Of a stretch of DNA of 64,000 nt, positions 1-12,177 are shown piece after piece; positions within the stretch are counted from its first letter, which is position 1, and the number at the start of each line of letters is the position of its first letter. The notes under the pieces are model-generated. The model was given only the letters and a program-made list of their open reading frames with translations, ran no database searches and was not told the origin of the DNA. The DNA is from Acinetobacter tibetensis (GTDB taxonomy: Bacteria; Pseudomonadota; Gammaproteobacteria; Pseudomonadales; Moraxellaceae): NCBI RefSeq assembly GCF_023824315.1, contig NZ_CP098732.1, positions 1 through 64,000 on the forward strand. The letters are read 5' to 3'. The translations under genes were made by a program, and so were the position numbers.

Positions 1-1374
1 ATGCTTTGGACAGACTGCTTAACTCGCTTGCGACAAGAGCTATCTGGAAATGTTTTTACAATGTGGATTCGCCCTTTAGTTGCTGAAGAGTTAGAAGACA
101 CCTTGCGACTATATGCGCCTAATCCATATTGGACGCGCTATATTCAGGAACATCATTTAGAACTGATTACCATTTTGGCGGAGCAATTGTCTGAAGGACG
201 GGTACGCCGTGTGGAAATTATGGTGGATTCGCGTCCAGGTGCGATTTTATCTCCAAGTGAACAACCTGCGACTACAACTGCGGCATTAGAAACTGCTGCA
301 CCTGTTGTAAAGGTAAAAAAAGAGAAAGAGGATTCGCCGTTAAAAAATAAAAAGCGATTGCTAAATCCCTTATTTACTTTTTCGCTATTTGTTGAAGGCC
401 GTTCCAACCAAATGGCTGCTGAAACTTGCCGTAAAGTGTTGACTCAATTGGGTGCTTCTCAGCATAACCCTTTGTTTTTATATGGTCCGACAGGTTTAGG
501 TAAAACTCACTTAATGCAAGCGGTAGGAAATGCTTTATTACAAGCCAAACCTAATGCACGTGTGATGTATATGACTGCTGAAAGCTTTGTTCAGGATTTT
601 GTTAGCTCCTTACAACAAGGCAAGGTGGAAGAATTTAAGAAAAACTGTCGCTCTCTAGACTTACTTCTGGTGGATGATATTCATTTATTGGCGGGTAAAG
701 AAGCGAGCTTGGTTGAGTTTTTTTATACGTTTAACGCTTTATTGGATGAATCGAAGCAAATTATCTTAACTTCGGACCGTTATCCTAAAGAATTGACAGA
801 ATTAGATGCCCGTTTAGTGTCACGTTTTTCTTGGGGCTTGTCAGTTGGGGTAGAGCCACCAGATATTGAAACGCGCATTGAGATTTTATTAAAGAAAGCT
901 CAAAGTAGTGGTGTAGACTTGCCGCGCAACTGTGCATTATTTATTGCACAACAAGTGGTTGCGAATGTCCGTGAGTTAGAAGGTGCACTGAATAAAGTGG
1001 TCGCTATTTCACGTTTTAAAGGGACCTCGATTGACCTTGATGTGGTTCGAGAATCGCTTAAAGATGTTTTGGCAATTCGTGCTCGAACCATCAGTACGGA
1101 AAATATTCAACGGGTGGTGAGTGAATATTTCCGCATTCCACTGAAAGAATTAATCGGTCCTAAACGAACGCGTATTTATGCACGTCCGCGTCAATTGGCG
1201 ATGGGTTTGGCACGTGAACTGACAGGCGATAGTTTTCCTGAAATTGGGATGGCATTTGGTGGTCGTGACCATAGTACGGTCATGCATGCGTGTGAAAAAG
1301 TGCAAAGCTTAAGAGAGGATGATCCTATCTTTAATGAGGATTACAAAAACTTGCAACGCCTGCTGCAAAGTTAA
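1..1374 (+). CDS. dnaA: Chromosomal replication initiator protein DnaA
   Basis: DnaA binds DnaA boxes at the origin, melts the DNA and helps load the helicase. The 457-residue protein has the usual layout: an N-terminal helicase/DiaA-interaction domain (about 1-90), a variable linker rich in Lys, Glu and Pro (about 90-120), an AAA+ ATPase with Walker A at 162-169 (GPTGLGKT) and Walker B at 221-228 (LLLVDDIH), and a C-terminal DNA-binding domain with the DnaA signature around 420-430 (GGRDHSTVMHA). The ATG is the first base of the window, so promoter and origin lie outside it. dnaN follows after 110 bp, as in most gammaproteobacteria. Confidence 0.98.
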   Translation: MLWTDCLTRLRQELSGNVFTMWIRPLVAEELEDTLRLYAPNPYWTRYIQEHHLELITILAEQLSEGRVRRVEIMVDSRPGAILSPSEQPATTTAALETAAPVVKVKKEKEDSPLKNKKRLLNPLFTFSLFVEGRSNQMAAETCRKVLTQLGASQHNPLFLYGPTGLGKTHLMQAVGNALLQAKPNARVMYMTAESFVQDFVSSLQQGKVEEFKKNCRSLDLLLVDDIHLLAGKEASLVEFFYTFNALLDESKQIILTSDRYPKELTELDARLVSRFSWGLSVGVEPPDIETRIEILLKKAQSSGVDLPRNCALFIAQQVVANVRELEGALNKVVAISRFKGTSIDLDVVRESLKDVLAIRARTISTENIQRVVSEYFRIPLKELIGPKRTRIYARPRQLAMGLARELTGDSFPEIGMAFGGRDHSTVMHACEKVQSLREDDPIFNEDYKNLQRLLQS

Positions 1375-1484
1375 TCGATCTTGGTCAAATTCTATTCTTG
1401 CAATGCGGTATATTCTGCCGCATAGTACACTGCTAAAAATTAATTAATTTATTTTTCATCTTCAGTTTTTTCGAGGAATGCATC

Positions 1485-2633
1485 GTGCGTTTAAAAATCG
1501 CCAAAGAAAGTTTACTTAATGTTCTTTCACATGTGGTAGGAGCCGTGGAGCGTCGCCACACCTTAAACATTTTATCGAATGTTAAAGTACAAGTGAGTCA
1601 AAATGCTTTGGCGATTACAGGTTCAGATTTAGAAGTTGAATTGGTTGCAAGTACCAATTTAATGGAAGGTGCTTGTTTACAAGCAGGTGAAACCACAGTT
1701 CCTGCACGTAAACTGATGGATATCTGTAAATCTTTACCCAGTTCGGCATTAATTGATATTCAAATTACCGAAGATCAGCGCTGTATCCTTAAATCGGGCA
1801 ACAGTCGATTTGTATTGGGTACTTTGCCTGCCGAAGATTACCCCTTATTAAATACGGAAAATACACAAGGTACACAGATTGCTGTGACGCAGCGTGAATT
1901 GAAGCGTTTATTTGAAAAAACGGCCTTTGCTATGGCAGTTCAGGATGTGCGTTTTTATTTAACCGGCACCTTGTTAGAAATTGATGAAAATCAATTACGT
2001 GCAGTAACAACAGATGGTCACCGTTTGGCATTATGTGAAACATTGGCATCTTCAAATACGCAACAATTGATTCAAGCGATTGTACCGCGTAAAGCTGTCG
2101 GTGAATTACAGCGCTTGCTGAGTATTGAAGATGAGCAATTATCGTTATTGATTGGTCGTGAATTACTGAATGTGACCATCAATACGCCAAGTCGTGATAA
2201 AGAGCAGGGAACCATTAAAGTGCGTTTTACCACGAAACTGATTGATGGAAAATTCCCTGATTATCGCCGTGTGATTCCACGTGGTGGTGATAAAAAAGTG
2301 TTGATTGCACATGATGTGTTTAAGCAGTCTTTACAGCGCGTTTCTATTTTAAGTAATGAAAAACTGCGTGGCGTATTCTTGAATTTCAGTGCAGATACTT
2401 TGCAATTGCGTGCCAATAACCCTGAACAAGATGAAGCGATTGAAGATTTGGCAATCCAGTACAACGATGCACCATTGGAAATGTCATTTAATGCGCAGTA
2501 TTTACTTGATGTGCTTGGTGTTTTGGATGGCGATGATGTTTCGATGACCATGAGTGAAGCCAATCAATCGGTGTTGGTACATGATCCTGCACATGCCGAT
2601 CAGACCTATGTTGTCATGCCAATGCGTGTGTAA
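1485..2633 (+). CDS. dnaN: DNA polymerase III beta sliding clamp
   Basis: The beta clamp dimerises into a ring round DNA and tethers polymerase III. The 382-residue product is of usual length for three clamp domains, begins [11 protein letters not shown] and ends in the conserved VMPMRV tail that forms part of the protein-binding pocket. The start is GTG at 1485, not ATG: it is preceded by GAGGAA at 1473-1478 with good spacing, while the ATG at 1478 is in another frame. It lies between dnaA and recF and is probably cotranscribed with recF (14 bp gap). Confidence 0.97.
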   Translation: MRLKIAKESLLNVLSHVVGAVERRHTLNILSNVKVQVSQNALAITGSDLEVELVASTNLMEGACLQAGETTVPARKLMDICKSLPSSALIDIQITEDQRCILKSGNSRFVLGTLPAEDYPLLNTENTQGTQIAVTQRELKRLFEKTAFAMAVQDVRFYLTGTLLEIDENQLRAVTTDGHRLALCETLASSNTQQLIQAIVPRKAVGELQRLLSIEDEQLSLLIGRELLNVTINTPSRDKEQGTIKVRFTTKLIDGKFPDYRRVIPRGGDKKVLIAHDVFKQSLQRVSILSNEKLRGVFLNFSADTLQLRANNPEQDEAIEDLAIQYNDAPLEMSFNAQYLLDVLGVLDGDDVSMTMSEANQSVLVHDPAHADQTYVVMPMRV

Positions 2634-2647
2634 TCGCTAGATTTATT

Positions 2648-3730
2648 ATGCAGATTACGCGTTTAAACATCGAACGTGTTCGTAATTTAAAAACGGTTGC
2701 ACTCTCAGAGTTGCAGCCGTTTAACGTCTTTTATGGTGCGAATGGTTCGGGGAAAACCTCTATTTTGGAGGCGATTCATTTACTGGCGACAGGTCGTTCC
2801 TTTCGTACCCATATTCCTAAACACTATATTCTGCATGATGCCCAGAATGCTGTCGTTTTTGCCCAATCTTCCAGTGAAAAAATTGGGATGCAAAAACATG
2901 TTAGCGGTGAGCAGGTCATGAAAGTGAATGGTGATCATATCGCCACGCAAGGGCAGTTAGCAAAACTATTACCTTTACAGCATATTGATCCGCAAAGTAC
3001 CGATATTATTGATCATGGTGCTAAACCAAGACGACAGTTGCTCGATTGGTTGATGTTTCACGTGGAACCTGAGTTCTATCATGCTTGGCAGTTTTATTCA
3101 CGTGCCTTAAAACAACGCAATAGCCTATTAAAATCGCGGCGTCATTTAAGTCTAGAAAGTTTAGAACCGTGGAATAAAATGTTAGGTGAATATGGTGAAA
3201 TTTTACATTCACAGCGGGTTGCGATTGTGGAACAGTGGAATGTATTTTTTCAGCAAGATTTGCAGCATCTGCTGCCCAATTTAAGTGTTGAACTAGAATA
3301 TCTCGCTGGCTTTCATACCGAACAGGGATTGCTGCATGACCTGTGCAGTCAGCACCAAAAAGATGTGGATCGAAGATATACTGAATATGGTCCACATCGT
3401 GCCGATTTACGTCTGAAAACCCCAATGGGGGAGGCAGATATTGTACTGTCACGTGGACAGAAAAAGCTGTTGATTATGGCGCTAAAACTCTCACAGATTG
3501 CAATGCTACATGCCTGTAATAAGGAAACTGTGGTATTATTAGATGATCTGACAGCAGAATTAGATTTAGCCGCACAACAACGTTTAATTGAGCGATTAAG
3601 CCAACTTGGTAGTCAAGTTTTTATTACCACTTTAGAGCATGAATCTGTGCAAAAACATTTACATGACTTGTCTATTTCCCACCAATTGTTCCACGTGGAA
3701 AATGGTCGAGTAGTATGTGTTGTGCAATGA
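2648..3730 (+). CDS. recF: DNA replication and repair protein RecF
   Basis: RecF is an SMC-like ATPase that, with RecO and RecR, loads RecA at single-strand gaps. The 360-residue protein has Walker A at about 30-37 (GANGSGKT), an ABC-type signature LSRGQKK near residue 268, and a Walker B/D-loop [12 protein letters not shown] near 295. It starts 14 bp after dnaN with no clear Shine-Dalgarno sequence, which suggests translational coupling or low translation. gyrB follows after 43 bp. Confidence 0.97.
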   Translation: MQITRLNIERVRNLKTVALSELQPFNVFYGANGSGKTSILEAIHLLATGRSFRTHIPKHYILHDAQNAVVFAQSSSEKIGMQKHVSGEQVMKVNGDHIATQGQLAKLLPLQHIDPQSTDIIDHGAKPRRQLLDWLMFHVEPEFYHAWQFYSRALKQRNSLLKSRRHLSLESLEPWNKMLGEYGEILHSQRVAIVEQWNVFFQQDLQHLLPNLSVELEYLAGFHTEQGLLHDLCSQHQKDVDRRYTEYGPHRADLRLKTPMGEADIVLSRGQKKLLIMALKLSQIAMLHACNKETVVLLDDLTAELDLAAQQRLIERLSQLGSQVFITTLEHESVQKHLHDLSISHQLFHVENGRVVCVVQ

Positions 3731-3764
3731 TTTCCCATCTTTGGATAGACCGATTTTTCACTAG

Positions 3765-6242
<2,478 letters not shown>

Positions 6243-6259
6243 CTGTTTGGGATGTTCTA

Positions 6260-6283
6260 AAGCAGCCTAAGGGCTGCTTTTTT
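6260..6283 (+). terminator. Intrinsic terminator after gyrB
   Basis: Inverted repeat AGCAGCC (6261-6267) and GGCTGCT (6272-6278) with a 4-nt loop, followed by a T run. It sits 18 bp after the gyrB stop codon. Confidence 0.85.
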
Positions 6284-6364
6284 ATTGGGGATTATTTTGT
6301 TGATGGTTATTAAACTGTCGTATTGCTGTGGCATGCTGAATAAAAATAACTGAGCGGAAAGCAT

Positions 6365-6718
6365 ATGGACTTAAGTTTGGAACAGTGTCGTGATCATTGG
6401 CTGAATGCTTTTTATACGGGACAAGTACAGGAACTGATGGTATACGAGCATCCTGAGTTTAAAGTGGTGTATGAAGCTCAAAGGAAGGTTGAAAGCAATT
6501 TAAGTCGTTATGCTAGTATTCAGCATGCGGTACAAAATAGGGTGTGGAAACCTCAGCATTTAGAAATTCAAACCGAAATATTTGAGTTTAATCCGACGCA
6601 AACTGAATGCCGAATCTTGCTCCATCTAGCGCAGCCCGAACAAATGATTCAAGAAACATGGCACTACCAGTCTGATGCATGGCAAATCACAGAGCTTCGC
6701 TTTGTAAAAACAAAATGA
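6365..6718 (+). CDS. Small hypothetical protein, possibly NTF2-like
   Basis: A 117-residue soluble protein that I do not recognise with certainty. It has no signal peptide or membrane segment. The pattern of an N-terminal helix, a central EHPEF segment and C-terminal strands ending in a WxxxELRFVK motif resembles small NTF2-like or DUF4440-type folds, but this is inference. It has its own ATG with a weak purine-rich site (GAGCGGAAA) upstream and lies alone between gyrB and the converging tyrS, sharing a bidirectional terminator with tyrS. Confidence 0.7.
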   Translation: MDLSLEQCRDHWLNAFYTGQVQELMVYEHPEFKVVYEAQRKVESNLSRYASIQHAVQNRVWKPQHLEIQTEIFEFNPTQTECRILLHLAQPEQMIQETWHYQSDAWQITELRFVKTK

Positions 6719-6750
6719 TCGAGTTGCTGAAGCAATTTAATTTTCAGCAT

Positions 6751-6781
6751 AAAAAAAGCAGGTCCAGTGACCTGCTTTTAA
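6751..6781. terminator. Bidirectional terminator between the hypothetical gene and tyrS
   Basis: Stem AGCAGGTC (6757-6764) and GACCTGCT (6769-6776) around a CAGT loop, with an A run before and a T run after. It can therefore terminate the plus-strand gene and the converging tyrS. Confidence 0.85.
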
Positions 6782-6798
6782 TTTATTGTGGATTGGTC

Positions 6799-8013
6799 TT
6801 AGTCAGTAAAAGTCACTTTCGCAATGGCTTTTTTACCCGCTTGAACAATCACCGTGATATTTTCTTTCACAGAGAAGCTGGCATCCACCACATTCCAATC
6901 GACTTTAACGGCTCCACGTGAAACAGCATCTTTGGCTGCAGCCGCATTTTTGGTTAAACCCGCAGCGCGTACAATCGAAGCAATAAACATTTCACCACCA
7001 AATTCAGCGCGTGAAATCGTGATTTCTGGTGTTCCTTCCGGTAATTCACCTTCAGTAATAATGTTGCCCGCACCTTTATGCGCATTGGCAGCAGCTTCCG
7101 CACCGTGGAAACGCTCAACCAATTCAAGTGCCAGAATTTTCTTCACTTCTTGTGGATTACGACCATCTTCAACTTCTTTGAGCAAGACTTTGATTTCTTC
7201 AATTGATTTAAAACTCAGAAGATCAAAATAACGTTCAATCAAAGCATCGGGCATGGAAAGCACTTTTTGGTACATTGCTCCAGGCGTATCAAATACCCCA
7301 ATGTAGTTGCCTAAAGATTTAGACATTTTGTTGACGCCATCTAAACCTTCAAGGATCGGCACGGTAATACACACTTGTGCTTCTTGATCATAACGACCTT
7401 GTAAGGTACGACCCATCAGCAAGTTAAAGGTTTGATCTGTCCCACCAAGTTCGACATCGGCATGTAAGGCAACAGAGTCATAGCCTTGTACCAGTGGATA
7501 CAAGAATTCGTGAATGGCAATCGGTTGTTGATTATTATAACGCTTAGTGAAGTCATCACGTTCTAACATACGCGCCACAGTTTGCTGTGATGCCAACTGA
7601 ATTAAATCAGCCGCAGTTTTAGTCGCAAACCATTCCGAGTTAAACACCACTTTGGTTTTGTTCGGATCAAGAATTTTAAACACTTGTTCTTGATAAGTCT
7701 TGGCATTTTCTAAGACTTGTTCGCGTGACAACGGTGGGCGTGTGGCACTTTTACCTGTTGGATCACCAATCATCGCCGTATAGTCACCAATCAAGAAAAA
7801 AACTTCATGACCGAGGTCTTGGAACGTTTTTAATTTGTTGATCAGCACAGTATGACCTAAGTGTAAGTCAGGTGCAGTCGGGTCGAAGCCCGCTTTAATT
7901 TTTAGAGGACGATTCTCTTTGAGTTTCTTTAATAGATCCTCTTCAGAGATAATTTCATGAGTGCCTCGTTGAATGAGGGCAAGTTGTTCTTCAGCCGGCA
8001 GGAAATTTGACAT
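6799..8013 (-). CDS. tyrS: Tyrosyl-tRNA synthetase
   Basis: Charges tRNA-Tyr with tyrosine in the cytoplasm. The 404-residue class I synthetase has the HIGH-type motif HLGHT at 51-55, a KMSKS loop at about 229-233, and a C-terminal S4-like RNA-binding domain (about 340-404). The KMSKS form and the length place it with the TyrZ-like bacterial group rather than the E. coli TyrS (KFGKT) group. I chose the ATG at 8013 ([10 protein letters not shown]). An in-frame ATG at 8031 would add six residues with no better ribosome site. It is divergent from anmK across about 80 bp. Confidence 0.96.
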   Translation of the reverse strand: MSNFLPAEEQLALIQRGTHEIISEEDLLKKLKENRPLKIKAGFDPTAPDLHLGHTVLINKLKTFQDLGHEVFFLIGDYTAMIGDPTGKSATRPPLSREQVLENAKTYQEQVFKILDPNKTKVVFNSEWFATKTAADLIQLASQQTVARMLERDDFTKRYNNQQPIAIHEFLYPLVQGYDSVALHADVELGGTDQTFNLLMGRTLQGRYDQEAQVCITVPILEGLDGVNKMSKSLGNYIGVFDTPGAMYQKVLSMPDALIERYFDLLSFKSIEEIKVLLKEVEDGRNPQEVKKILALELVERFHGAEAAANAHKGAGNIITEGELPEGTPEITISRAEFGGEMFIASIVRAAGLTKNAAAAKDAVSRGAVKVDWNVVDASFSVKENITVIVQAGKKAIAKVTFTD

Positions 8014-8094
8014 CACAAAACCCAAACACATCAGTTATTCAATTTGTGCGATATACTAACACTTTTTCAGCACATTGCAGGCTTTAGAATAATC

Positions 8095-9225
8095 ATGACA
8101 GCAATCTATATTGGGGTAATGACCGGCACCAGCATGGATGGGGTAGATATTGTGGCCGCTTCATTCGACCCATTGCAGTTGCATGCCACGCTCACCTTAG
8201 CGTTTGACCCTGATTTACGAAATGAACTGATGGCACTCACGTTGCCTGATGATAACGAAATAGATCGTATGGGTAAGGCTGATGTGGCTTTGGCAAAAAT
8301 GATTGGTGAAGGCATCAATACACTGATTGAACAGCATCAACTCGACCGCAGCCAAATTAAAGCGATTGGTTCGCATGGGCAGACCATTCGACATCGCCCA
8401 GAGCATGGCTTTACCTTACAGATTGGCGATCCAAATATCATTACCGAAATCACTCAAATTCCTGTGGTCTCTGATTTCCGCCGTCGTGACATGGCTGCGG
8501 GTGGGCAGGGTGCACCTTTGGTCCCTGCTTTTCATCAAGCTTTATTTCAGCATGAAAGCATTCACCGTGTGATTCTGAATTTAGGTGGCATTGCCAATGT
8601 CAGTCTTTTACCTGCGGGTGCACCAGAGCTGGTTTCGGGTTTTGATACGGGACCAGCCAATATTCTGATGGATGCATGGTGCCATCGTTATACCGGACAA
8701 CCGTATGATGAAAATGGTAATTGGGCTGCCTATGGTCAGCCAATTCGCAGCTTATTAGAGCGTTTACAGGCACATGACTTTTTTGCCAAAGAGCCGCCTA
8801 AAAGTACGGGACGTGAAGATTTTAATTTGGATTGGTTGGATGACCAAATCATGGACTGGCGCAATGACGAGCTGGCGTATGATGAATTGGAAGATAACCC
8901 TGAAAATATCCAAGCCACCTTATTAAAACTGACTACACGTGCTATTAAGAAAGCGATCTATCGTTCAGGTATGGACACGGGCGAGGTCTATGTCTGTGGT
9001 GGTGGTGCGTATAATTCACAACTTTTGGAACAATTACGCTGGCGTTTACGCAAGCACCAATGGACGGTACAAAGTACCGCAGATTTAGGTTTAAGTCCCA
9101 CTTGGGTTGAAGCCACAGCTTTTGCTTGGTTAGCGAAGCGTTTTGTTGAGCATTTAAGCGGTAATTTACCTACGGTGACTGGAGCTGAGGGTTATCGTAT
9201 TTTAGGCAGCATAACTGCAGTTTAA
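8095..9225 (+). CDS. anmK: Anhydro-N-acetylmuramic acid kinase
   Basis: Phosphorylates and hydrolyses 1,6-anhydro-MurNAc from cell-wall turnover to MurNAc-6-phosphate, feeding peptidoglycan recycling. The 376-residue protein has the sugar-kinase phosphate motif GTSMDG at 11-16, a second nucleotide-binding segment FDTGPAN in the middle, and VCGGGAYN near the C-terminus. The start is the ATG at 8095. The in-frame TTG at 8044 would add 17 unconserved residues. It is divergent from tyrS and ends in a terminator shared with converging erpA. Confidence 0.95.
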   Translation: MTAIYIGVMTGTSMDGVDIVAASFDPLQLHATLTLAFDPDLRNELMALTLPDDNEIDRMGKADVALAKMIGEGINTLIEQHQLDRSQIKAIGSHGQTIRHRPEHGFTLQIGDPNIITEITQIPVVSDFRRRDMAAGGQGAPLVPAFHQALFQHESIHRVILNLGGIANVSLLPAGAPELVSGFDTGPANILMDAWCHRYTGQPYDENGNWAAYGQPIRSLLERLQAHDFFAKEPPKSTGREDFNLDWLDDQIMDWRNDELAYDELEDNPENIQATLLKLTTRAIKKAIYRSGMDTGEVYVCGGGAYNSQLLEQLRWRLRKHQWTVQSTADLGLSPTWVEATAFAWLAKRFVEHLSGNLPTVTGAEGYRILGSITAV

Positions 9226-9244
9226 ACGTCGAGAAGACATCAAT

Positions 9245-9274
9245 AAAAAAACCTCCTGAATTGGAGGTTTTTTA
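9245..9274. terminator. Bidirectional terminator between anmK and erpA
   Basis: AAAAAACCTCC pairs with GGAGGTTTTTT around a 6-nt TGAATT loop. A and T runs on both sides suit both anmK (+) and erpA (-). Confidence 0.85.
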
Positions 9275-9288
9275 CGTCTGTGATCAAC

Positions 9289-9624
9289 TTAAATTGAGAA
9301 AGATGATCCACAGCCACAAGTGGTGGTTGCATTGGGATTCTGTACAATAAAGCGTGAACCTTCAAGACCTTCAATATAATCAACCACAGAACCGATTAAA
9401 TATTGATAGCTAAGAGAGTCGACCAGCATTTTCACATCGCCATTGATGAATTCGGCATCATCTTCATTCATATTATCGGCAAAGTTAAAGCCATAAGAAA
9501 AGCCAGAACAGCCCCCGCCTGTTACATAGACACGTAACATTAAATCTTGGTTGCCTTCACTATCGCGCAATTGGCGTACTTTATTTGCAGCATTGTCGGT
9601 CAACACAAGCGTTGGAGCAGTCAT
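9289..9624 (-). CDS. erpA: Iron-sulfur cluster insertion protein ErpA
   Basis: A-type carrier that delivers Fe-S clusters to apo-proteins such as isoprenoid-synthesis enzymes. The 111-residue protein carries the three ligand cysteines at 39 (GGGCSGF), 103 and 105 (CGCG near the C-terminus), the normal A-type pattern. The ATG at 9624 follows AGAGGAA with good spacing. An in-frame upstream start at 9675 lacks this. The promoter region is described separately. Confidence 0.94.
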   Translation of the reverse strand: MTAPTLVLTDNAANKVRQLRDSEGNQDLMLRVYVTGGGCSGFSYGFNFADNMNEDDAEFINGDVKMLVDSLSYQYLIGSVVDYIEGLEGSRFIVQNPNATTTCGCGSSFSI

Positions 9625-9669
9625 GATAGATTCCTCTGTTCGGTTCATGGGTCTTTTAAAAATGAAAAA

Positions 9670-9708
9670 GACCATATCTCTAGTATAGCATACTCAATAT
9701 ATGGTCAA
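9670..9708 (-). promoter_or_regulatory. Probable erpA promoter with inverted repeat
   Basis: On the minus strand there is TTGACC (9703-9708), a 15-bp spacer, and TATACT (9682-9687) preceded by TGC, an extended -10. An 8-bp inverted repeat, GACCATAT (9670-9677) and ATATGGTC (9699-9706), overlaps the -35. The layout would suit a repressor such as IscR, but the fit to the E. coli IscR type 1 consensus is only partial, so the regulator is not identified. Confidence 0.5.
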
Positions 9709-9750
9709 TATTCGAAGATTAAAAGTTAAATCAGAGTAATTTTATCAAGA

Positions 9751-10761
9751 TTATTTGTAGTTTTCATCTTGTAGACCACATTCAAAATTTTTGGCATCTT
9801 CTTTACAGCGGAATTGCCACAGCAGTTTCATCATGCGTTTGTCATATACCCCTTGCTGAGTCAAATTAATTCGCGCGTCACGCATCATTTTTTGATAGCC
9901 TGGTTTATCGGGAGCAGGGACGTCCATCCAGTATTTGCTTGGAATATCGGCTTTCATTTTACCTAAAATGCCAAAAGCACGTGGAAGTTGTGATTTGACC
10001 CATTCACGTGATTGCTGCCCATAGCCTTTGGGGAAACGGTCAGGGCGAATAATAATATTGCCTGTGACTTGTAAGATGGGATAATTCACAATTGCGCCCT
10101 TGCTGCCTAAACCTTTGTGTAATTCGAGTGGTTTAAAGGCCGCTGCAGGGGCACCAATAATATCGACCTGACCATTATTAAATTTACTGCCAAAATTGGT
10201 GACATCAGAACTGACGGCTTGGGCACCGACTTGTTGCACCATGATTTTTTGCGCTTGATCATAATCCAGCACGGCAATCTTTTTGCCTGCCGCTTTGGCG
10301 ACAGTATTGATGCGACGATCATTGACCAACAGATAGGCATCACCGACTGGAATGACGCCTGCAACTTCATATTTGCCTTTCACCATATATTTGCTAAATG
10401 TAGGATTGGCTAAACCTTGCATGACTTTAACTGCTAATTTTAGATTGGGAATGGCCCCAATGGCATCGAGTGAGCCAGTAAAATCATTAAATTGACGCCC
10501 TCGCATGCCAGTCACACTAATGCCATCGCATTTCCCGGCCTTAAAATCTTCGGCAATGACCGCTTCATTTTGGGCAACTCGCAATTCAATATCTGCGCCC
10601 CAGTTTTTGGCAGCCAATTGATAGTCTTTCATTAGGGCGTAAACATCGCCACTTTTACCGACCAAGTCAAATACGCAAACCACTTGTTTGGCTTGTACAA
10701 GACTGGTTGCAGCGCATAGCCCGAGTCCGATTAAAAGTTGTATTGATGATCGTTTCATCAT
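9751..10761 (-). CDS. AdeT-like putative periplasmic solute-binding protein (copy 1)
   Basis: A 336-residue secreted protein with a clear signal peptide (about 1-24, ending VQA). It belongs to the Acinetobacter group labelled AdeT or putative solute-binding protein (DUF6091-like). Landmarks shared with its two neighbours are CVFDL-GKSG after the signal, FKAGKCDG, QAQKIMV near the middle, KPLE-KGLG, and a C-terminal cysteine pair (FRC...FEC). The four conserved cysteines may form disulfides. AdeT has been called an RND efflux component in annotation, but the sequence shows no membrane domain and looks like a TRAP-type binding protein. It is the most divergent of the three copies (CVFDLVGKSG and different loops). 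The start could be either of two adjacent ATGs. Confidence 0.85.
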   Translation of the reverse strand: MMKRSSIQLLIGLGLCAATSLVQAKQVVCVFDLVGKSGDVYALMKDYQLAAKNWGADIELRVAQNEAVIAEDFKAGKCDGISVTGMRGRQFNDFTGSLDAIGAIPNLKLAVKVMQGLANPTFSKYMVKGKYEVAGVIPVGDAYLLVNDRRINTVAKAAGKKIAVLDYDQAQKIMVQQVGAQAVSSDVTNFGSKFNNGQVDIIGAPAAAFKPLELHKGLGSKGAIVNYPILQVTGNIIIRPDRFPKGYGQQSREWVKSQLPRAFGILGKMKADIPSKYWMDVPAPDKPGYQKMMRDARINLTQQGVYDKRMMKLLWQFRCKEDAKNFECGLQDENYK

Positions 10762-10900
10762 GTGAATTTTCCTTATTCCATTCTTTTTGTATTGTTGGGA
10801 TGATGTTTTTCATCGTTTTAAGTGCTAAAGCAAAGCGTTTACCTATGTTCAAGATTAGCGTGTTTTTATCCTTGAACATTGGCACTTTAGAGCAAAACTT

Positions 10901-10928
10901 AAATAAAAAAGCCTAGAATAATCTAGGC
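10901..10928 (-). terminator. Terminator of adeT-like copy 2
   Basis: GCCTAGA (10911-10917) and TCTAGGC (10922-10928) with an ATAA loop. On the minus strand it is followed by a run of six Ts. It separates copies 1 and 2 into independent transcription units. Confidence 0.85.
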
Positions 10929-10948
10929 CTTAGTTATTGATTTATGGT

Positions 10949-11959
10949 TTATTCACCTGCCATTGAACACTCAAAATTGGCTTTATCGACAGAGCAACGT
11001 GCCTTTTTCAAGACACTCATCATGCCTGTATCATAAATACCTTGTTTGGTGAGATCGATACGACCATCACGTAACATTTTTTGATATTTAATTTTATCTT
11101 CAGCACTTAAATTCATGCGGTATTTGGCAGGAATACCCGCTTCAAGGCGATTAATCATCGAGAAGCTTTTTGGTAAATTCTTGACAAACCAGTCACGAGA
11201 TTTTTGTCCAAAACCAGCAGGGAATTGCTCAGGGCGAATCACAAAGTCGGCAGTCACTTGTAGAACAGGAAAGTTAAACATTGCGCCGTTATTGCCTAAA
11301 CCCTTATAAATTTCGAGAGGTTTGTATGCATAGGCAGGGGCACCCACCATGTCCACTTGACCATTATTAAATTTAGCTACGAAATTTGAAACATCCGAAA
11401 TGACCGCTTGAGCACCAACACGTTGCACCATAATTTTTTGTGCTTGGTCATAGCCCAAGACTGCGAATTTTTTCCCAGCCGCTTTTTCTATGGAATTGAT
11501 GTTTTTATCACGGACGAATATAAAAGCAGAGCCAAGGGGGGCAATACCAGCCACTTCATATTTTTTGCCACTCAACGTGGTCACCATTTTGCTGGCATTA
11601 CGTTGGTCTAGGGCAAAGCTAATGGCTTTTTGCGCAATGGCGTTGCTGGGTACGCCACCTAAGGCATCAATTGAACCTGCAAATTTATTGTATTGACGTG
11701 CGCGCATTGCAGTCATAAAAACGCCGTCACATTTACCTGCTTTAAAATCGTTGTCTGCGACGGCTTCATCTTGTCGTGGAATCAGGTTGACTTCTGCACC
11801 CCAGCTTTTTGCTGCTAGTGCCCATTCTTGCGCCATTCGATAAGATTCGCCTGACTTACCTAGCAAATCAAATACACAGATATCTACTTTGGCGGCTTGC
11901 GCAGTCGTAGAAAGACCCACAGCAGTCAAAGCAGCTAAACCGAACATGACTTTTTTCAT
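10949..11959 (-). CDS. AdeT-like putative periplasmic solute-binding protein (copy 2)
   Basis: A 336-residue secreted protein with a signal peptide ending TTAQA and the same landmarks as its neighbours: CVFDLLGKSG, FKAGKCDG, YDQAQKIMVQ, KPLEIYKGLGNNGA, and C-terminal RC...FEC. It is closer to copy 3 than to copy 1. The ATG at 11959 has AAGG about 9 nt upstream. An ATG at 11968 directly abuts the ribosome site and is less likely. A 22-bp palindrome lies about 80 bp upstream. Predicted role is solute capture in the periplasm. The substrate is unknown, and the link to drug resistance implied by the AdeT name is not supported by anything visible here. Confidence 0.85.
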   Translation of the reverse strand: MKKVMFGLAALTAVGLSTTAQAAKVDICVFDLLGKSGESYRMAQEWALAAKSWGAEVNLIPRQDEAVADNDFKAGKCDGVFMTAMRARQYNKFAGSIDALGGVPSNAIAQKAISFALDQRNASKMVTTLSGKKYEVAGIAPLGSAFIFVRDKNINSIEKAAGKKFAVLGYDQAQKIMVQRVGAQAVISDVSNFVAKFNNGQVDMVGAPAYAYKPLEIYKGLGNNGAMFNFPVLQVTADFVIRPEQFPAGFGQKSRDWFVKNLPKSFSMINRLEAGIPAKYRMNLSAEDKIKYQKMLRDGRIDLTKQGIYDTGMMSVLKKARCSVDKANFECSMAGE

Positions 11960-12037
11960 TGTGTTCATCCTTTTCAGATTGGTTATTGTTTTAAGTGTCC
12001 TTACACGCAAACAATATTAAGCAAGTTTTGTATTTAT

Positions 12038-12059
12038 AAATAGAGTATTTACTCCATTT
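12038..12059. promoter_or_regulatory. Palindrome upstream of adeT-like copy 2
   Basis: Arms AAATAGAGT (12038-12046) and ACTCCATTT (12051-12059) around a 4-nt spacer, with one mismatch. The same element occurs upstream of copy 3. It is probably an operator. Confidence 0.6.
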
Positions 12060-12177
12060 TTAAATAAAAAAATGACACGCGCTGCAAAATTGCTGTCAAA
12101 TTGTCCAATCCAAAGCTGTGTTTTAATTAAAATCAGTGAATTAAAAGGATTTTGGGCTTAAAAAAATCATGATTAAA

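Noticed and set aside
1..1484. Search for a replication origin with DnaA-box clusters in the window.
   Set aside because: I found no cluster of TTATCCACA-like boxes. The origin is expected upstream of dnaA, outside the window. A single TGTGGATA in 23S rRNA is chance.
3021..3452. A 143-codon open frame opposite recF.
   Set aside because: It lies antisense to a conserved gene, with no ribosome site and no domain.
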